A stretch of DNA of 64,000 bases from contig NZ_CP156084.1 of NCBI RefSeq assembly GCF_040687965.1, positions 3,038,501 through 3,102,500 of the forward strand, in the 5' to 3' direction. The position numbers and the translations under genes were made by a program. This document shows, in pieces, positions 16,267 to 24,495 of this stretch; positions within the stretch are counted from its first letter, which is position 1, and every line of letters starts with the position of its first letter. The notes under the pieces were generated by a model, which searched no databases, had not been told where the DNA came from, and saw only the letters and a program-made list of their open reading frames with translations. The DNA is from Methylocystis echinoides. GTDB lineage: Bacteria > Pseudomonadota > Alphaproteobacteria > Rhizobiales > Beijerinckiaceae.

Positions 16267-17673
16267 CTACACTTCTGAAATATAACGCTTTTCGTGGGAT
16301 TGAGTCCTGTGCTGGTCGGGAAAATTTCCCGACCCGTCCGGCCCTGAAAAGGCCGGGGCCGCTCCGGCCGGCGACTCCAGTTTGAGAGAGGCGGAGAGCC
16401 TGACGCCGCCAGCGGGCAGGTTGGCCAGCGTCAACGTCCCGCCGAGCGCCGCGACGCGTTCGCTCATGCCTCTCAGGCCCAGGCCGCCGCCGCCCGGCGT
16501 CGCGGGCAATCCGGCGCCGTCGTCGACGACGTCGACCGTTAAGCGCCCGCCGTCGCGCGTCACGCTGAGGCCGACGCGGTTCGCGTCCGAATGTCTGAAG
16601 GCGTTGGTCAAGCCTTCCTGCGCCACGCGATAGGCGGTGAGCGCCGTCGTTTCGTCGATCGGCCCGCGCGCGCCCTCCAACGCGAGGTCAATCGTCACGT
16701 CGGCCCGCGTCTCGCGCCAGCCGCGCGCCAGCGCCTCCAGCGCGTCGGCGAGACCCATTTCAGAGAGCGCCGCGGGACGCAGCCGGCCGAGGATGCGGCG
16801 GTTGACCTGCTGGAGCGCGGCGATCTGCGCGTCGATCTTCGCGCAGTCTTCGGCCAGAAGCGCCGGATCGGCCCCGGCCGCGCCGACTTTGCGCGCCAGC
16901 GCGCCCACGCCGGCGCGAATGGTGAAAAGGAAGGGGCCGATCTCGTCGTGAAGGTCGCGCGCGATATCGCGCCGCTCCTCGTCCTGCACATGAATCATGC
17001 GGCGCACCAGCCGCCGGTTTTCATCGTCGAGCCGGTTCAGCGTGGCGGCGAGGGCGTTGATCCGCTCAGCGATGGCGATGAACTCGGGCGCGCCGTCGGC
17101 GCCCGCGCGCACGTCATAGTCTCCTTGCTCCAGCCGTCGCAGGGCGCCGGAAAGCGCGCCGATCGGGCTGAGCGTGCGCGAGACGACATAGGAGACGAGC
17201 GCGAAGGCCAAACCGGCGACCCCCGCCGCGCCGATGGCGAGCCAGACGATCTCCTCCCAAATTTCCGCAATCTCGTCGGCGGGATTGGCCGCGATTTCGA
17301 GGGCGCCGAGCGGCGTCGCGATGCGTGTGGCGGGCGGCGCGCGAAAGACCAGCGCGCTGAACCAGTCCGGCGCGGGATTTTTCGCCGGTCCCGCCGCCTC
17401 GGACTCGCCTTCGACGCTGACGCGCACGTGGCGCAACCTGCGCGCGTCGGCGAGTAAGTCGGCGAGTTCGGCCCTGGGGTCCTTCGCGGCGCCGAGGCGG
17501 GGCAGGGTGGCCTCGACGAGGTCGCGCGCGAGCCGCGTCGCGCCGTCAGCCTCGGCGTTGACGCGCGCCCCGGCATGGAGGATCAGCAGGCCGACGCCGA
17601 AAGCGAGGCCCGCGAGGAGGACGCCCCCGAGCAGGAGCGAGAGCCGGGCGCGCAACGACAGACAGTGAACCAT
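16267..17673 (-). CDS. Membrane sensor histidine kinase, NarX/DegS-like
   Basis: 468-residue two-component sensor. The start at 17673 has GGAAGGAAAG upstream. TM1 about 11-33, a periplasmic sensor of about 130 residues, TM2 about 165-190, HAMP, a HisKA_3 dimerisation domain with the phosphoacceptor His242 in ARDLHDEIGP, and a HATPase with N-box LTNAFRHSD, G-box DDGAGLP and GLGLRGM. The C-terminal tail after LKLE is low complexity. It is divergent from its probable partner regulator with 73 bases between starts, and lies upstream of the receptor-lanM-transport genes on the same strand. The signal is unknown; metal status is a reasonable guess from context. Confidence 0.88.
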   Translation of the reverse strand: MVHCLSLRARLSLLLGGVLLAGLAFGVGLLILHAGARVNAEADGATRLARDLVEATLPRLGAAKDPRAELADLLADARRLRHVRVSVEGESEAAGPAKNPAPDWFSALVFRAPPATRIATPLGALEIAANPADEIAEIWEEIVWLAIGAAGVAGLAFALVSYVVSRTLSPIGALSGALRRLEQGDYDVRAGADGAPEFIAIAERINALAATLNRLDDENRRLVRRMIHVQDEERRDIARDLHDEIGPFLFTIRAGVGALARKVGAAGADPALLAEDCAKIDAQIAALQQVNRRILGRLRPAALSEMGLADALEALARGWRETRADVTIDLALEGARGPIDETTALTAYRVAQEGLTNAFRHSDANRVGLSVTRDGGRLTVDVVDDGAGLPATPGGGGLGLRGMSERVAALGGTLTLANLPAGGVRLSASLKLESPAGAAPAFSGPDGSGNFPDQHRTQSHEKRYISEV

Positions 17674-17746
17674 GGCCACTTTCCTTCCAGAGGCCGGGAC
17701 TTTACGAAGGGCGCGCCTTTGGTCAATCTCGCTCTCGAGGAGCACG
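17674..17746. promoter_or_regulatory. Divergent control region of kinase and regulator
   Basis: The 73 bases between the two start codons must hold both ribosome binding sites (GAGGAG at 17737-17742 for the regulator; GGAAGGAAAG on the minus strand for the kinase) and probably overlapping promoters, so the pair is likely co-regulated. No operator repeat is obvious. Confidence 0.45.
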
Positions 17747-18364
17747 ATGCGCGTTCTGATTGTCGACGATCATCCCATCATTGTCGCCGGCTGCGCCGCC
17801 ATGCTGGCGGGCGAAGGCGACATTGACGTTGTCGACGCGCGCGATGCGGAGACGGGCCTCGCCGCCTTTATCGCGCACAGGCCCGACGTCACGGTCGTCG
17901 ACATCGCCATGCCAGGCGTCTCGGGGCTGGAATTGACGCGCCGAATTTTGCAGGAGGATCCCGCGGCCCGCATCGTCGTCTTCAGCATGAACGACGACCC
18001 GATCTTCGCCGCGCGCGCCATCGAGGCCGGCGCCAAAGGCTACGTCACCAAGAACGACGACCCGTATCTGCTGCTGAAGGCCGTGCGCGAAGTTGCGGCC
18101 GGCGGCGTGTTTTTGATGCCGAAGATCGCCAATCAGCTCGCCTTCGAGAAAGGCGGCGGCGCCGGCCCGCTCGGGTCGCTCACGGCGCGTGAGCTCGAGA
18201 TCTTGCGCATGCTCGGATCTGGCCTCGGCATGGCTGAAATCGCCGAGGCGACGCAGGTGTCCTACAAGACCATCGCCAACAGCTGCTCGATCATGAAGCG
18301 CAAGCTCGGCGCCCGCACGCCGATGGAGCTGATGAAAATCGCGCTGGAGCAGAAGCTCGCGTAA
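17747..18364 (+). CDS. LuxR/NarL-family response regulator
   Basis: 205-residue DNA-binding regulator. Receiver domain with the acidic pocket D7/D8, phosphoacceptor D52 (VVDIAMPG), Ser80 and Lys102 (GYVTKND), all intact, followed by a NarL-type helix-turn-helix (LTARELEILRMLGSGLGMAEIAEATQVSYKTIA split by a short turn). ATG 17747 is used because it opens the receiver MRVLIVDDHP and has GAGGAG four bases upstream. Divergent from the HisKA_3 kinase, the class that pairs with NarL regulators. By position it may control the receptor, lanM and transport genes; targets are not shown by the sequence. Confidence 0.9.
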   Translation: MRVLIVDDHPIIVAGCAAMLAGEGDIDVVDARDAETGLAAFIAHRPDVTVVDIAMPGVSGLELTRRILQEDPAARIVVFSMNDDPIFAARAIEAGAKGYVTKNDDPYLLLKAVREVAAGGVFLMPKIANQLAFEKGGGAGPLGSLTARELEILRMLGSGLGMAEIAEATQVSYKTIANSCSIMKRKLGARTPMELMKIALEQKLA

Positions 18365-18389
18365 GGCCTGTCCATGCGGCCATGCGCGG

Positions 18390-18977
18390 TCACGCCGGGA
18401 CGATGGTCTCGCGCTCGGTCAGCAGATAATCGAGCCGTTGGTCATGCGGCTCAGTCGGGACGTGGTCGGTCTCCTGGCAGGAATAGGCGACGCCAATCGC
18501 CGTGACCTGTTTCCTCGATCTCAGTTCGGAGAGGGTCGCGTCGTAAATGCCGCCGCCATAGCCGAGGCGAAAGCCCCGCCGGTCGAAGGCGGCGAGCGGC
18601 GAGAAGAGGATGTCGGGATCGCGCGCGATCTTGTCCTCGGAAGGCTCGGACAGGCCAAAGGGCCCCTTCACCAGATCGTCGCCGGGCGTGAAGTCGCGAA
18701 ACACCAGCGGATGCCTCACTTTGTGCATGACCGGCAGGACGACGCCATAGCCCCTTGCGGCGAGCGCGTCGATCAGCGGGCGCGTGTTGAGCTCGCTGCG
18801 GATCGGCCAATAAACCGAGATGACCGGCGTGGCCACGCCGGCCTTGGCGGCGATCTTCGTGACCAGCGCCAGCCCCCTTGCGGCGGCGGCGGCCGCGGCG
18901 GCATGGGCTTCCTGCGGGGTCACGAGGTCGCGGCGCGCCAGGGCATGCCGGCGCAGGTCGGTTTTCGGATCGGTCAT
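18390..18977 (-). CDS. fau: 5-formyltetrahydrofolate cyclo-ligase
   Basis: 195-residue ATP-dependent enzyme converting 5-formyl-THF to 5,10-methenyl-THF, returning a storage folate to the C1 pool, which matters in a methylotroph. It shows VISVYWPIRSELNTRPL, LVKGPFGLSEPSE and the family signature FRLGYGGGIYDATL near residue 150. The ATG at 18977 gives the normal length; the open frame upstream runs through the 6S RNA region and is not coding. The gene directly follows the 6S RNA on the same strand, the widespread ssrS-ygfA arrangement. Confidence 0.9.
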   Translation of the reverse strand: MTDPKTDLRRHALARRDLVTPQEAHAAAAAAAARGLALVTKIAAKAGVATPVISVYWPIRSELNTRPLIDALAARGYGVVLPVMHKVRHPLVFRDFTPGDDLVKGPFGLSEPSEDKIARDPDILFSPLAAFDRRGFRLGYGGGIYDATLSELRSRKQVTAIGVAYSCQETDHVPTEPHDQRLDYLLTERETIVPA

Positions 18978-19010
18978 CGGGAAACAGGCCGGGGAAGAGA
19001 CAAGATGAAA

Positions 19011-19162
19011 GCGCGGGCCACGTGAGCCGTGGGACGTCGATCCCGGGAACCTACAACGTAGGTGGGCGCCGTATAGCCAAGCCCACGGGCAAGGCCAGGG
19101 ACAGCTCCCTTCAGGATCGATAAGGCCCCGGGGAATAAAGTCCTGCACGCACCCCGCAGCGC
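19011..19162 (-). ncRNA. ssrS: 6S RNA (ssrS), regulator of RNA polymerase
   Basis: About 152 bases directly upstream of fau, where proteobacterial 6S RNA genes usually lie. On the minus strand the ends pair (GCGCTGCGGGGTGCG at 19162-19148 with CGTGGCCCGCGC at 19022-19011), followed by the motif CCCCGGGGCCTTATCGATCC, a small AGGGAGCTGTCCCT hairpin, an apical GTGGGC/GCCCAC stem, a CCTACGTTGTAGG hairpin and CCCGGGATCG that pairs back with CGATCC. This closing stem, interrupted central bubble and apical stem is the 6S plan that mimics an open promoter and traps sigma70 polymerase. Ends are approximate; covariance-model scoring was not possible. Confidence 0.72.
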
Positions 19163-19207
19163 CGCTCTCAACATTTAGCGCAAGGCGCGGCTCGGCGCCA
19201 GCGCGCT

Positions 19208-19930
19208 TCAGGCGTATTCCGGTTCGGCCGGCGTTTCCTGCGGCTGCGCCGTGACGTCGACCGGCAGGCGCTTGATGCGGATGAGCGTGAACAGGCCGAA
19301 GGGCGGAAGCAGGCGGCGCTCGACGAGCTGCATATCGGCGCGCTGGTCGACCCAGTCGCCGATGATCGACCAGGGGAATTGCGGCCGCCAGCCCAGTTTG
19401 GGGGCGACATGCCGGTCGAGCCATGTCTCCAGAATCGCCAAAGGATCGTCCTTGCGGCTGACATGGTTGACGAGAACAATCTCGCCGCCGACGCGCACCA
19501 CGCGCGCCAGTTCGTCGAGCATGGCCTCGGGCTCCGGCGCGACCGTCAGCACATAGGGCGCCACGACGCAGGCGAAGGCGCCGTCGGCAAAGGCCATCCG
19601 CGTGGCGTCCATCTTGGAGAGGCCGGCGACATGACGCAGCGATTCGCGATCGACGCGCTGGGCGGCGCGGCGCAGCATCGGTTCGGAGAGGTCGACGCCA
19701 TAGACCTCCGTGTGCGGTTCGAACATCGGCAGTTCGAGGCCGGTGCCGACGCCGACGTCGAGAATCGGGCCGTCGGCCTTCGAGGCGGCGGCGGCGGCGG
19801 CGCGGCGGCCGGGCTTGAGGATGGCGGTGAAGGTCAGGTCATAGATGGGCGCCCAACGCGCATAGGCCGCCTCGACGTCGCAATTGTCGAGCGTTTCGGA
19901 CTCGCGGGTGTAATCTCTGGCTTCGCTCAT
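19208..19930 (-). CDS. pmtA: SAM-dependent methyltransferase, phosphatidylethanolamine N-methyltransferase-like
   Basis: 240-residue class I methyltransferase. It opens with [23 protein letters not shown], then SAM motif [25 protein letters not shown], and the later [16 protein letters not shown]. This combination is that of Rhodobacter-type PmtA, which methylates phosphatidylethanolamine three times to phosphatidylcholine, a common membrane lipid of alphaproteobacteria with internal membranes. The start overlaps the mnmA stop (ATGA at 19930-19927), so it is co-transcribed with mnmA. The last 15 residues are a Pro/Glu-rich tail. A related methyltransferase of another substrate cannot be excluded. 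Confidence 0.7.
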   Translation of the reverse strand: MSEARDYTRESETLDNCDVEAAYARWAPIYDLTFTAILKPGRRAAAAAASKADGPILDVGVGTGLELPMFEPHTEVYGVDLSEPMLRRAAQRVDRESLRHVAGLSKMDATRMAFADGAFACVVAPYVLTVAPEPEAMLDELARVVRVGGEIVLVNHVSRKDDPLAILETWLDRHVAPKLGWRPQFPWSIIGDWVDQRADMQLVERRLLPPFGLFTLIRIKRLPVDVTAQPQETPAEPEYA

Positions 19931-21168
19931 CTGGGCGCCCCTCGCGCGGTTACGGCGCGCGGCGTCGGCGCCATGACTGAAATTGTTTGTTTTGCAGGCT
20001 CGACGGCGGAGATGAAGCCGCCGCCCAGCACGCGTGCGGCGTCATCGGCGCGGTCGTAGAAAACGCAGGCCTGGCCCGGAGAAACCCCAAATTCGCCCGC
20101 CGCGAACACGACCGTCGCCTCATTGCCCTCGCGCGCAATGAGCCGCGCGGGCACGGGCGGGCGGGTGGAGCGGACGCGGGCCATGATGTCGATCCCTTGC
20201 GGCGGCAGTTTTGAGAACGCGCCGGGGCCGATCCAGTTCACATCGCGCAGCGCCACGGCGCGCGTTTCCAGCGCCTCGCGGGGGCCGACGACGACTTGCG
20301 CTTTGGCTGCGTCGAGACGGACGACGAAAAGTGGCTGGGCGTCGCGGCCCGCGACGGCCGCGCCGAGCCCGAGCCCGCGCCGCTGGCCGATCGTGTAGTG
20401 GACCACTCCGGCGTGCCGTCCGAGCACGCGGCCGTCGACATGCACGATCTCTCCCGGCACGACGGCTTCGGGGGCGAGGCGCTGCACGACGTCCGTATAT
20501 TTGCCGCTCGGGACGAAGCAGATGTCCTGACTGTCGGGCTTGTCGGCCACCTCGAGCGAAAAGCGCCGCGCCATCTCGCGCACGTCGGCTTTGGTGAAGT
20601 CGCCGAGCGGGAAACGCAGCATCTTCAACTGTTCGCGGGTGGTCGCGAACAGGAAATAGCTCTGGTCGCGGGAGGCGTCCTTGGCGCGGTAAAGGGCGCG
20701 TCCGCCCTCGCCGTCGTCGCGCGAGGAGATATAGTGGCCCGTCGCCAGAAAATGCGCCCCGAGGTCCTTGGCGGTCTCGAAGAGGTCGGCAAATTTGATG
20801 AACTGGTTGCAGGCGATGCAGGGGACCGGCGTCTCGCCGCTCGCATAGGAGGCGGCGAATTCGTCGATCACCTTCTCCTGGAACTGGCGCTCGTAATCGA
20901 GCACGAAATGCGGGATGCCGAGCCGCGCCGCCACGGCGCGGGCGTCCTGGATGTCCTGGCCGGCGCAGCAGGCGCCCCGGCGGTGCGTGGCTTCGCCATG
21001 GTCGTAAAGCTGAAGCGTGACGCCGACGACGTCATAGCCCTGTTCCTTGAGCAGGGCTGCGACCACGCTCGAATCCACCCCGCCGGACATGGCGACGACG
21101 ACGCGCGTCTCTCCTGGGGACGCCGGCAAGGTCGGCAGTTCGTCCGAAACAGGGGTGCATAACGTCAT
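19927..21168 (-). CDS. mnmA: tRNA-specific 2-thiouridylase
   Basis: 413-residue enzyme making 2-thiouridine at the wobble base of tRNA Lys, Glu and Gln. ATP-pyrophosphatase P-loop [18 protein letters not shown], the [13 protein letters not shown] segment, and the two catalytic Cys in [11 protein letters not shown] and [11 protein letters not shown] are present. The start at 21168 gives a typical length and N-terminus; there is no good Shine-Dalgarno there, and an in-frame ATG at 21246 cannot be excluded. The 3' end overlaps the methyltransferase gene by four bases. The intergenic region to prs on the other strand carries both promoters. Confidence 0.92.
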   Translation of the reverse strand: MTLCTPVSDELPTLPASPGETRVVVAMSGGVDSSVVAALLKEQGYDVVGVTLQLYDHGEATHRRGACCAGQDIQDARAVAARLGIPHFVLDYERQFQEKVIDEFAASYASGETPVPCIACNQFIKFADLFETAKDLGAHFLATGHYISSRDDGEGGRALYRAKDASRDQSYFLFATTREQLKMLRFPLGDFTKADVREMARRFSLEVADKPDSQDICFVPSGKYTDVVQRLAPEAVVPGEIVHVDGRVLGRHAGVVHYTIGQRRGLGLGAAVAGRDAQPLFVVRLDAAKAQVVVGPREALETRAVALRDVNWIGPGAFSKLPPQGIDIMARVRSTRPPVPARLIAREGNEATVVFAAGEFGVSPGQACVFYDRADDAARVLGGGFISAVEPAKQTISVMAPTPRAVTARGAPR

Positions 21169-21376
21169 TTTTGAGGAGGATACGCGTTCGAGGGATACGA
21201 GCCCCGCCGCTCCGCCCACAATGGGCTGGCGCCGGAACACTGACATTTAGAGCATTATGCGTCTGAGACGCAATCGCATCTGCGAGATGGCCCGCCGACA
21301 TCCTCGCGTCATATTGTTCCCCGGACGCATGGCTGCTAAGACGCCGCGAGCTGTAGCGGGGTGTGGGGACAAGTCC

Positions 21377-22318
21377 ATGGGTGCGATGAAACTTCTGGCG
21401 GGCAACTCGAACCGGGCGCTCGCGGAGGCGATCGCAGCGCATCTCAACGTCCCGCTTTGCCGGGCCCATGTGCGCCGCTTCGCCGACCAGGAGATATGGG
21501 TCGAGGTCCTGGAAAACGTCCGCGGGCAGGACACCTTCGTCATCCAGTCGACGTCCTTCCCGGCCAACGACCACATGATGGAGCTGCTCATCATGATCGA
21601 CGCGCTGCGCCGCGCGTCGGCGCGGCGGATCACGGCGGTCATCCCCTATTTCGGCTACGCCCGGCAGGACCGCAAACAAGGGCCGCGCACGCCGATCTCG
21701 GCCAAGCTCGTCGCCAACCTCATCACCCGCGCCGGCGCCGACCGCGTGCTGACCGTGGATCTGCACGCCGGCCAGGTGCAGGGCTTCTTCGACATTCCGA
21801 CGGATAATCTGTTCGCCGCGCCGGTCATGGTCGCCGACATCAAGGCGCATCGCCTCTTGAAGAACGTCATGGTTGTGTCTCCGGACGTCGGCGGCGTGGT
21901 GCGCGCCCGGGCCCTCGCCAAGCGCATCGACGCCCCGCTCGCCATTGTCGACAAGCGCCGCGAGCGCGCCGGCGAATCCGAAGTGATGAACATCATCGGC
22001 GACGTGCGCGGCCACAATTGCATCCTGGTCGACGACATCGTCGATTCCGGCGGCACGCTCTGCAATGCCGCCGAGGCGCTGCTCGCCGCGGGCGCCGAGT
22101 CGGTTCACGCCTATATCACCCACGGCGTGCTGTCCGGCGCGGCGGTCGAACGCATCGCCGCCTCCAAGCTCAAGGAGCTGGTGATCAGCGACACCATCCG
22201 CGAAACGGAGGCGGTGAAGGCGGCGCACAACATCCGCGTGATCCCGATCGGCCCGCTGATCGGCGAGGCGATCGCCCGCACCGCGCGCGAAGAGAGCGTG
22301 TCGAGCCTGTTCGACTAG
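21377..22318 (+). CDS. prs: Ribose-phosphate pyrophosphokinase
   Basis: 313-residue enzyme transferring pyrophosphate from ATP to ribose 5-phosphate, giving PRPP for nucleotide, His and Trp synthesis. It contains the ATP/regulatory flexible loop [27 protein letters not shown], and the PRPP-binding loop [17 protein letters not shown]. Length fits bacterial class I enzymes (about 310-315). GGGGA (21364-21368) is 8 bases before the ATG at 21377; an ATG three codons later is possible. Upstream at 21250-21300 a short perfect palindrome, GCGTCT-G-AGACGC, sits in the leader or promoter. It converges on the acyltransferase gene. Confidence 0.94.
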   Translation: MGAMKLLAGNSNRALAEAIAAHLNVPLCRAHVRRFADQEIWVEVLENVRGQDTFVIQSTSFPANDHMMELLIMIDALRRASARRITAVIPYFGYARQDRKQGPRTPISAKLVANLITRAGADRVLTVDLHAGQVQGFFDIPTDNLFAAPVMVADIKAHRLLKNVMVVSPDVGGVVRARALAKRIDAPLAIVDKRRERAGESEVMNIIGDVRGHNCILVDDIVDSGGTLCNAAEALLAAGAESVHAYITHGVLSGAAVERIAASKLKELVISDTIRETEAVKAAHNIRVIPIGPLIGEAIARTAREESVSSLFD

Positions 22319-22354
22319 CCCGCTCGGGGCGGTCTTAGCGGATGGCAAGGCCCG

Positions 22355-24361
22355 TCAAAGCCAACCCTTCTGCTTCATCGCGGCGACAATCTGTTTGGCG
22401 ACCAGCGTGGCGCCATGCTTGTTGAGATGATTGTCGTCAATGAAGAGCGGCAGACCGCCGCGCTCGAAGATGCAGCGCCCGGCGACGAGCGAGTTGCAAA
22501 ACAGCTCCGACGGCCTGACGCGCAGAAGCGACGGGTTGTCGCCGAGCAGGTCGAGCTGCTCCGTGAAAGCATGGGTGCGTTCTTCGAAGAACGCGTAGCT
22601 GACGCTGAAGGGCGCCTCTCCCGCCGCGCCGAATAATTTGTTGCGCGCGAAAGAGATGGCGACGTCCCGACCCGCCTCTGGCAAGGGATAGACCAAGACG
22701 ACGTTTCTGCCCATGCGCAGCAGTTCGTCGACGCTTTCTCGGAAGATCGCTCCGACAGAAGCAATTCTGCCGGCGTCCTTATAAAACTCCGCGCCCTTTG
22801 AACTCGGCAAAGCGAGAAAATATTTCTTCGCTCCCTCCGTTACCCCGCCTTCGCCATTGTCGTATCCGAAGCCCTCGAAATAGACGGGCCAGCGCGCGAC
22901 GAGGACGATGTCTTTGAATTCGGCGTGCGCCTTCAGATAGTCGAAGACGGCCCTGTTATATTCCGGGCAAAGTTGGCGTTCGATTTCGGCGAAATGAACG
23001 CCGAGAATTGGCGGGCACCCTGAGAAACTGAATTGCTGGAGCGACGCGTGCGCTTCACCGAGCTGTTCGGCAAGATCATTGGCCAGGGCGGCGGCGTGAC
23101 TATCGCCCCATAGAGCCACTTTTCTCGCCTCCTGCGCATGATAGACGCAAGATTTTTCCGGCGGCACGAAACTGAGGACGTCGCCGAAACATTCGCTTAC
23201 CCGGGGCACGCGATAGTCGACTTCCGTCGCCAGCGCCGCCATTTCGGGGGAATATCTGTTGGGCAGGCCGCCGCTCGCGCCGACGATGACGGCGAAGCCG
23301 AGCAGGGCCGCCGCAGCGAAGCCGGCGTTTGCAAATATCGCGCGTCGCGAGAAACGGCGCGGATTTCTGAACGGCGTCTCGACGTATCGCCACGTCAAAA
23401 CGGCAAGCGCCGTGATCAGGCCAAATAACAGCAGCGTCGTTGCAGCCGTCGGGGTCGATTGCAGGCGTAGCCTTGCGAAAGCGAGCACCGGCTGGTGCCA
23501 GAGATACAGGCTGTAACTGATGAGGCCGACGCCGACAAAGAGGGGTTGTGACAAGAGCCGTGCGCCAGCCGTTCCCTCGACGGCGTAGATGAGCATGAGA
23601 CAGGCCCCGAGGACAGGCGCAAGCGCATACAACGAGGGGAAAGGCGTTGTCTTATCGAAGAGGAAAATCGACGCGAGAATGAGGCTGAGGCCCAAAATCG
23701 ACAGGCCGTTGTCGAGCGCGGCCCGACGCTTGACCACAACGAAAGAGGCGAGCGAACCCGCCGCAAGCTCCCATGCGCGCGTCGGCGCGAGATAGAAGTT
23801 GAAGAAGGGGTCCAGCCGCGACATGTGCTGGCAATAGGCCAGGCTTAGAAAGAAGCACAGGCCGATAACCGAGATGACGGCGGCGCGCCCATATTTCCAC
23901 GCCGCCAACAGCGCCAAAGGAAACAGGATATAAAATTGCTCCTCGATTGCGAGGCTCCATGTGTGGAGAAGCGGCTTGAGTTCGGACGCCGTGTCGAAAT
24001 AGCCGCTCTGGCTCCAGAAAAAGAAATTCGAAACGAAAAGCGTTGTGGCGGCGGCGCTCTTGGCGAGTTCGTCGAACTCGCGCGGAAGCATCCACCGCCA
24101 TCCGACGGCGATGCAGGCCAGCATGACCACGAAGAGCGCCGGCAAAATGCGCCTGGCTCGGCGCTCGTAAAAGCGGGCGAACGAAAACGCGCCGTCCGTC
24201 ATTTCGCCGACAATGATGGAGGTAATGAGATAACCCGAGATTACGAAAAAAACGTCGACCCCGACAAAGCCGCCTCGAAACAGAGAAAAGCCGGCGTGAA
24301 AAAGGATAACTGGCACGACGGCGATGGCGCGAAGACCGTCAATCTCGGCTCGATACTTCAT
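22355..24361 (-). CDS. OafA/YrhL-type acyltransferase fused to an SGNH domain
   Basis: 668-residue inner-membrane protein. Residues 1-370 are an acyltransferase-3 domain with about ten spans, beginning YRAEIDGLRAIAVVPVILFH (His22 is the likely catalytic base), GGFVGVDVFFVISGYLIT and FYERRARRILPAL. Residues about 400-668 form a periplasmic SGNH esterase-like domain with block I VALWGDSHAAAL (about 416-427) and the block V region FIDDNHLNKHG. This fusion O-acetylates surface polysaccharides: the membrane domain passes acetyl groups across, the SGNH domain moves them to the sugar. No glycan synthesis genes are adjacent, so the target is unknown. Confidence 0.9.
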   Translation of the reverse strand: MKYRAEIDGLRAIAVVPVILFHAGFSLFRGGFVGVDVFFVISGYLITSIIVGEMTDGAFSFARFYERRARRILPALFVVMLACIAVGWRWMLPREFDELAKSAAATTLFVSNFFFWSQSGYFDTASELKPLLHTWSLAIEEQFYILFPLALLAAWKYGRAAVISVIGLCFFLSLAYCQHMSRLDPFFNFYLAPTRAWELAAGSLASFVVVKRRAALDNGLSILGLSLILASIFLFDKTTPFPSLYALAPVLGACLMLIYAVEGTAGARLLSQPLFVGVGLISYSLYLWHQPVLAFARLRLQSTPTAATTLLLFGLITALAVLTWRYVETPFRNPRRFSRRAIFANAGFAAAALLGFAVIVGASGGLPNRYSPEMAALATEVDYRVPRVSECFGDVLSFVPPEKSCVYHAQEARKVALWGDSHAAALANDLAEQLGEAHASLQQFSFSGCPPILGVHFAEIERQLCPEYNRAVFDYLKAHAEFKDIVLVARWPVYFEGFGYDNGEGGVTEGAKKYFLALPSSKGAEFYKDAGRIASVGAIFRESVDELLRMGRNVVLVYPLPEAGRDVAISFARNKLFGAAGEAPFSVSYAFFEERTHAFTEQLDLLGDNPSLLRVRPSELFCNSLVAGRCIFERGGLPLFIDDNHLNKHGATLVAKQIVAAMKQKGWL

Positions 24362-24495
24362 TAAGACTTGCGTGGCTCCGTGACTGCCAGCTTACTGCCA
24401 GGGCTAAGCTAAGGCGTTGCTCGATGAGAGATATCCAGCCTAACGAGCGCTTTCGTCAACAGCAGGGGCGCGGGGCTTGCCGCGGCGTTGGGCGG

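Noticed and set aside
18978-19424. N-terminal extension of 5-formyl-THF cyclo-ligase
   Set aside because: The extended frame is Arg/Pro-rich, lacks similarity to the family, and covers a folded region that fits 6S RNA. The start at 18977 gives the normal length.
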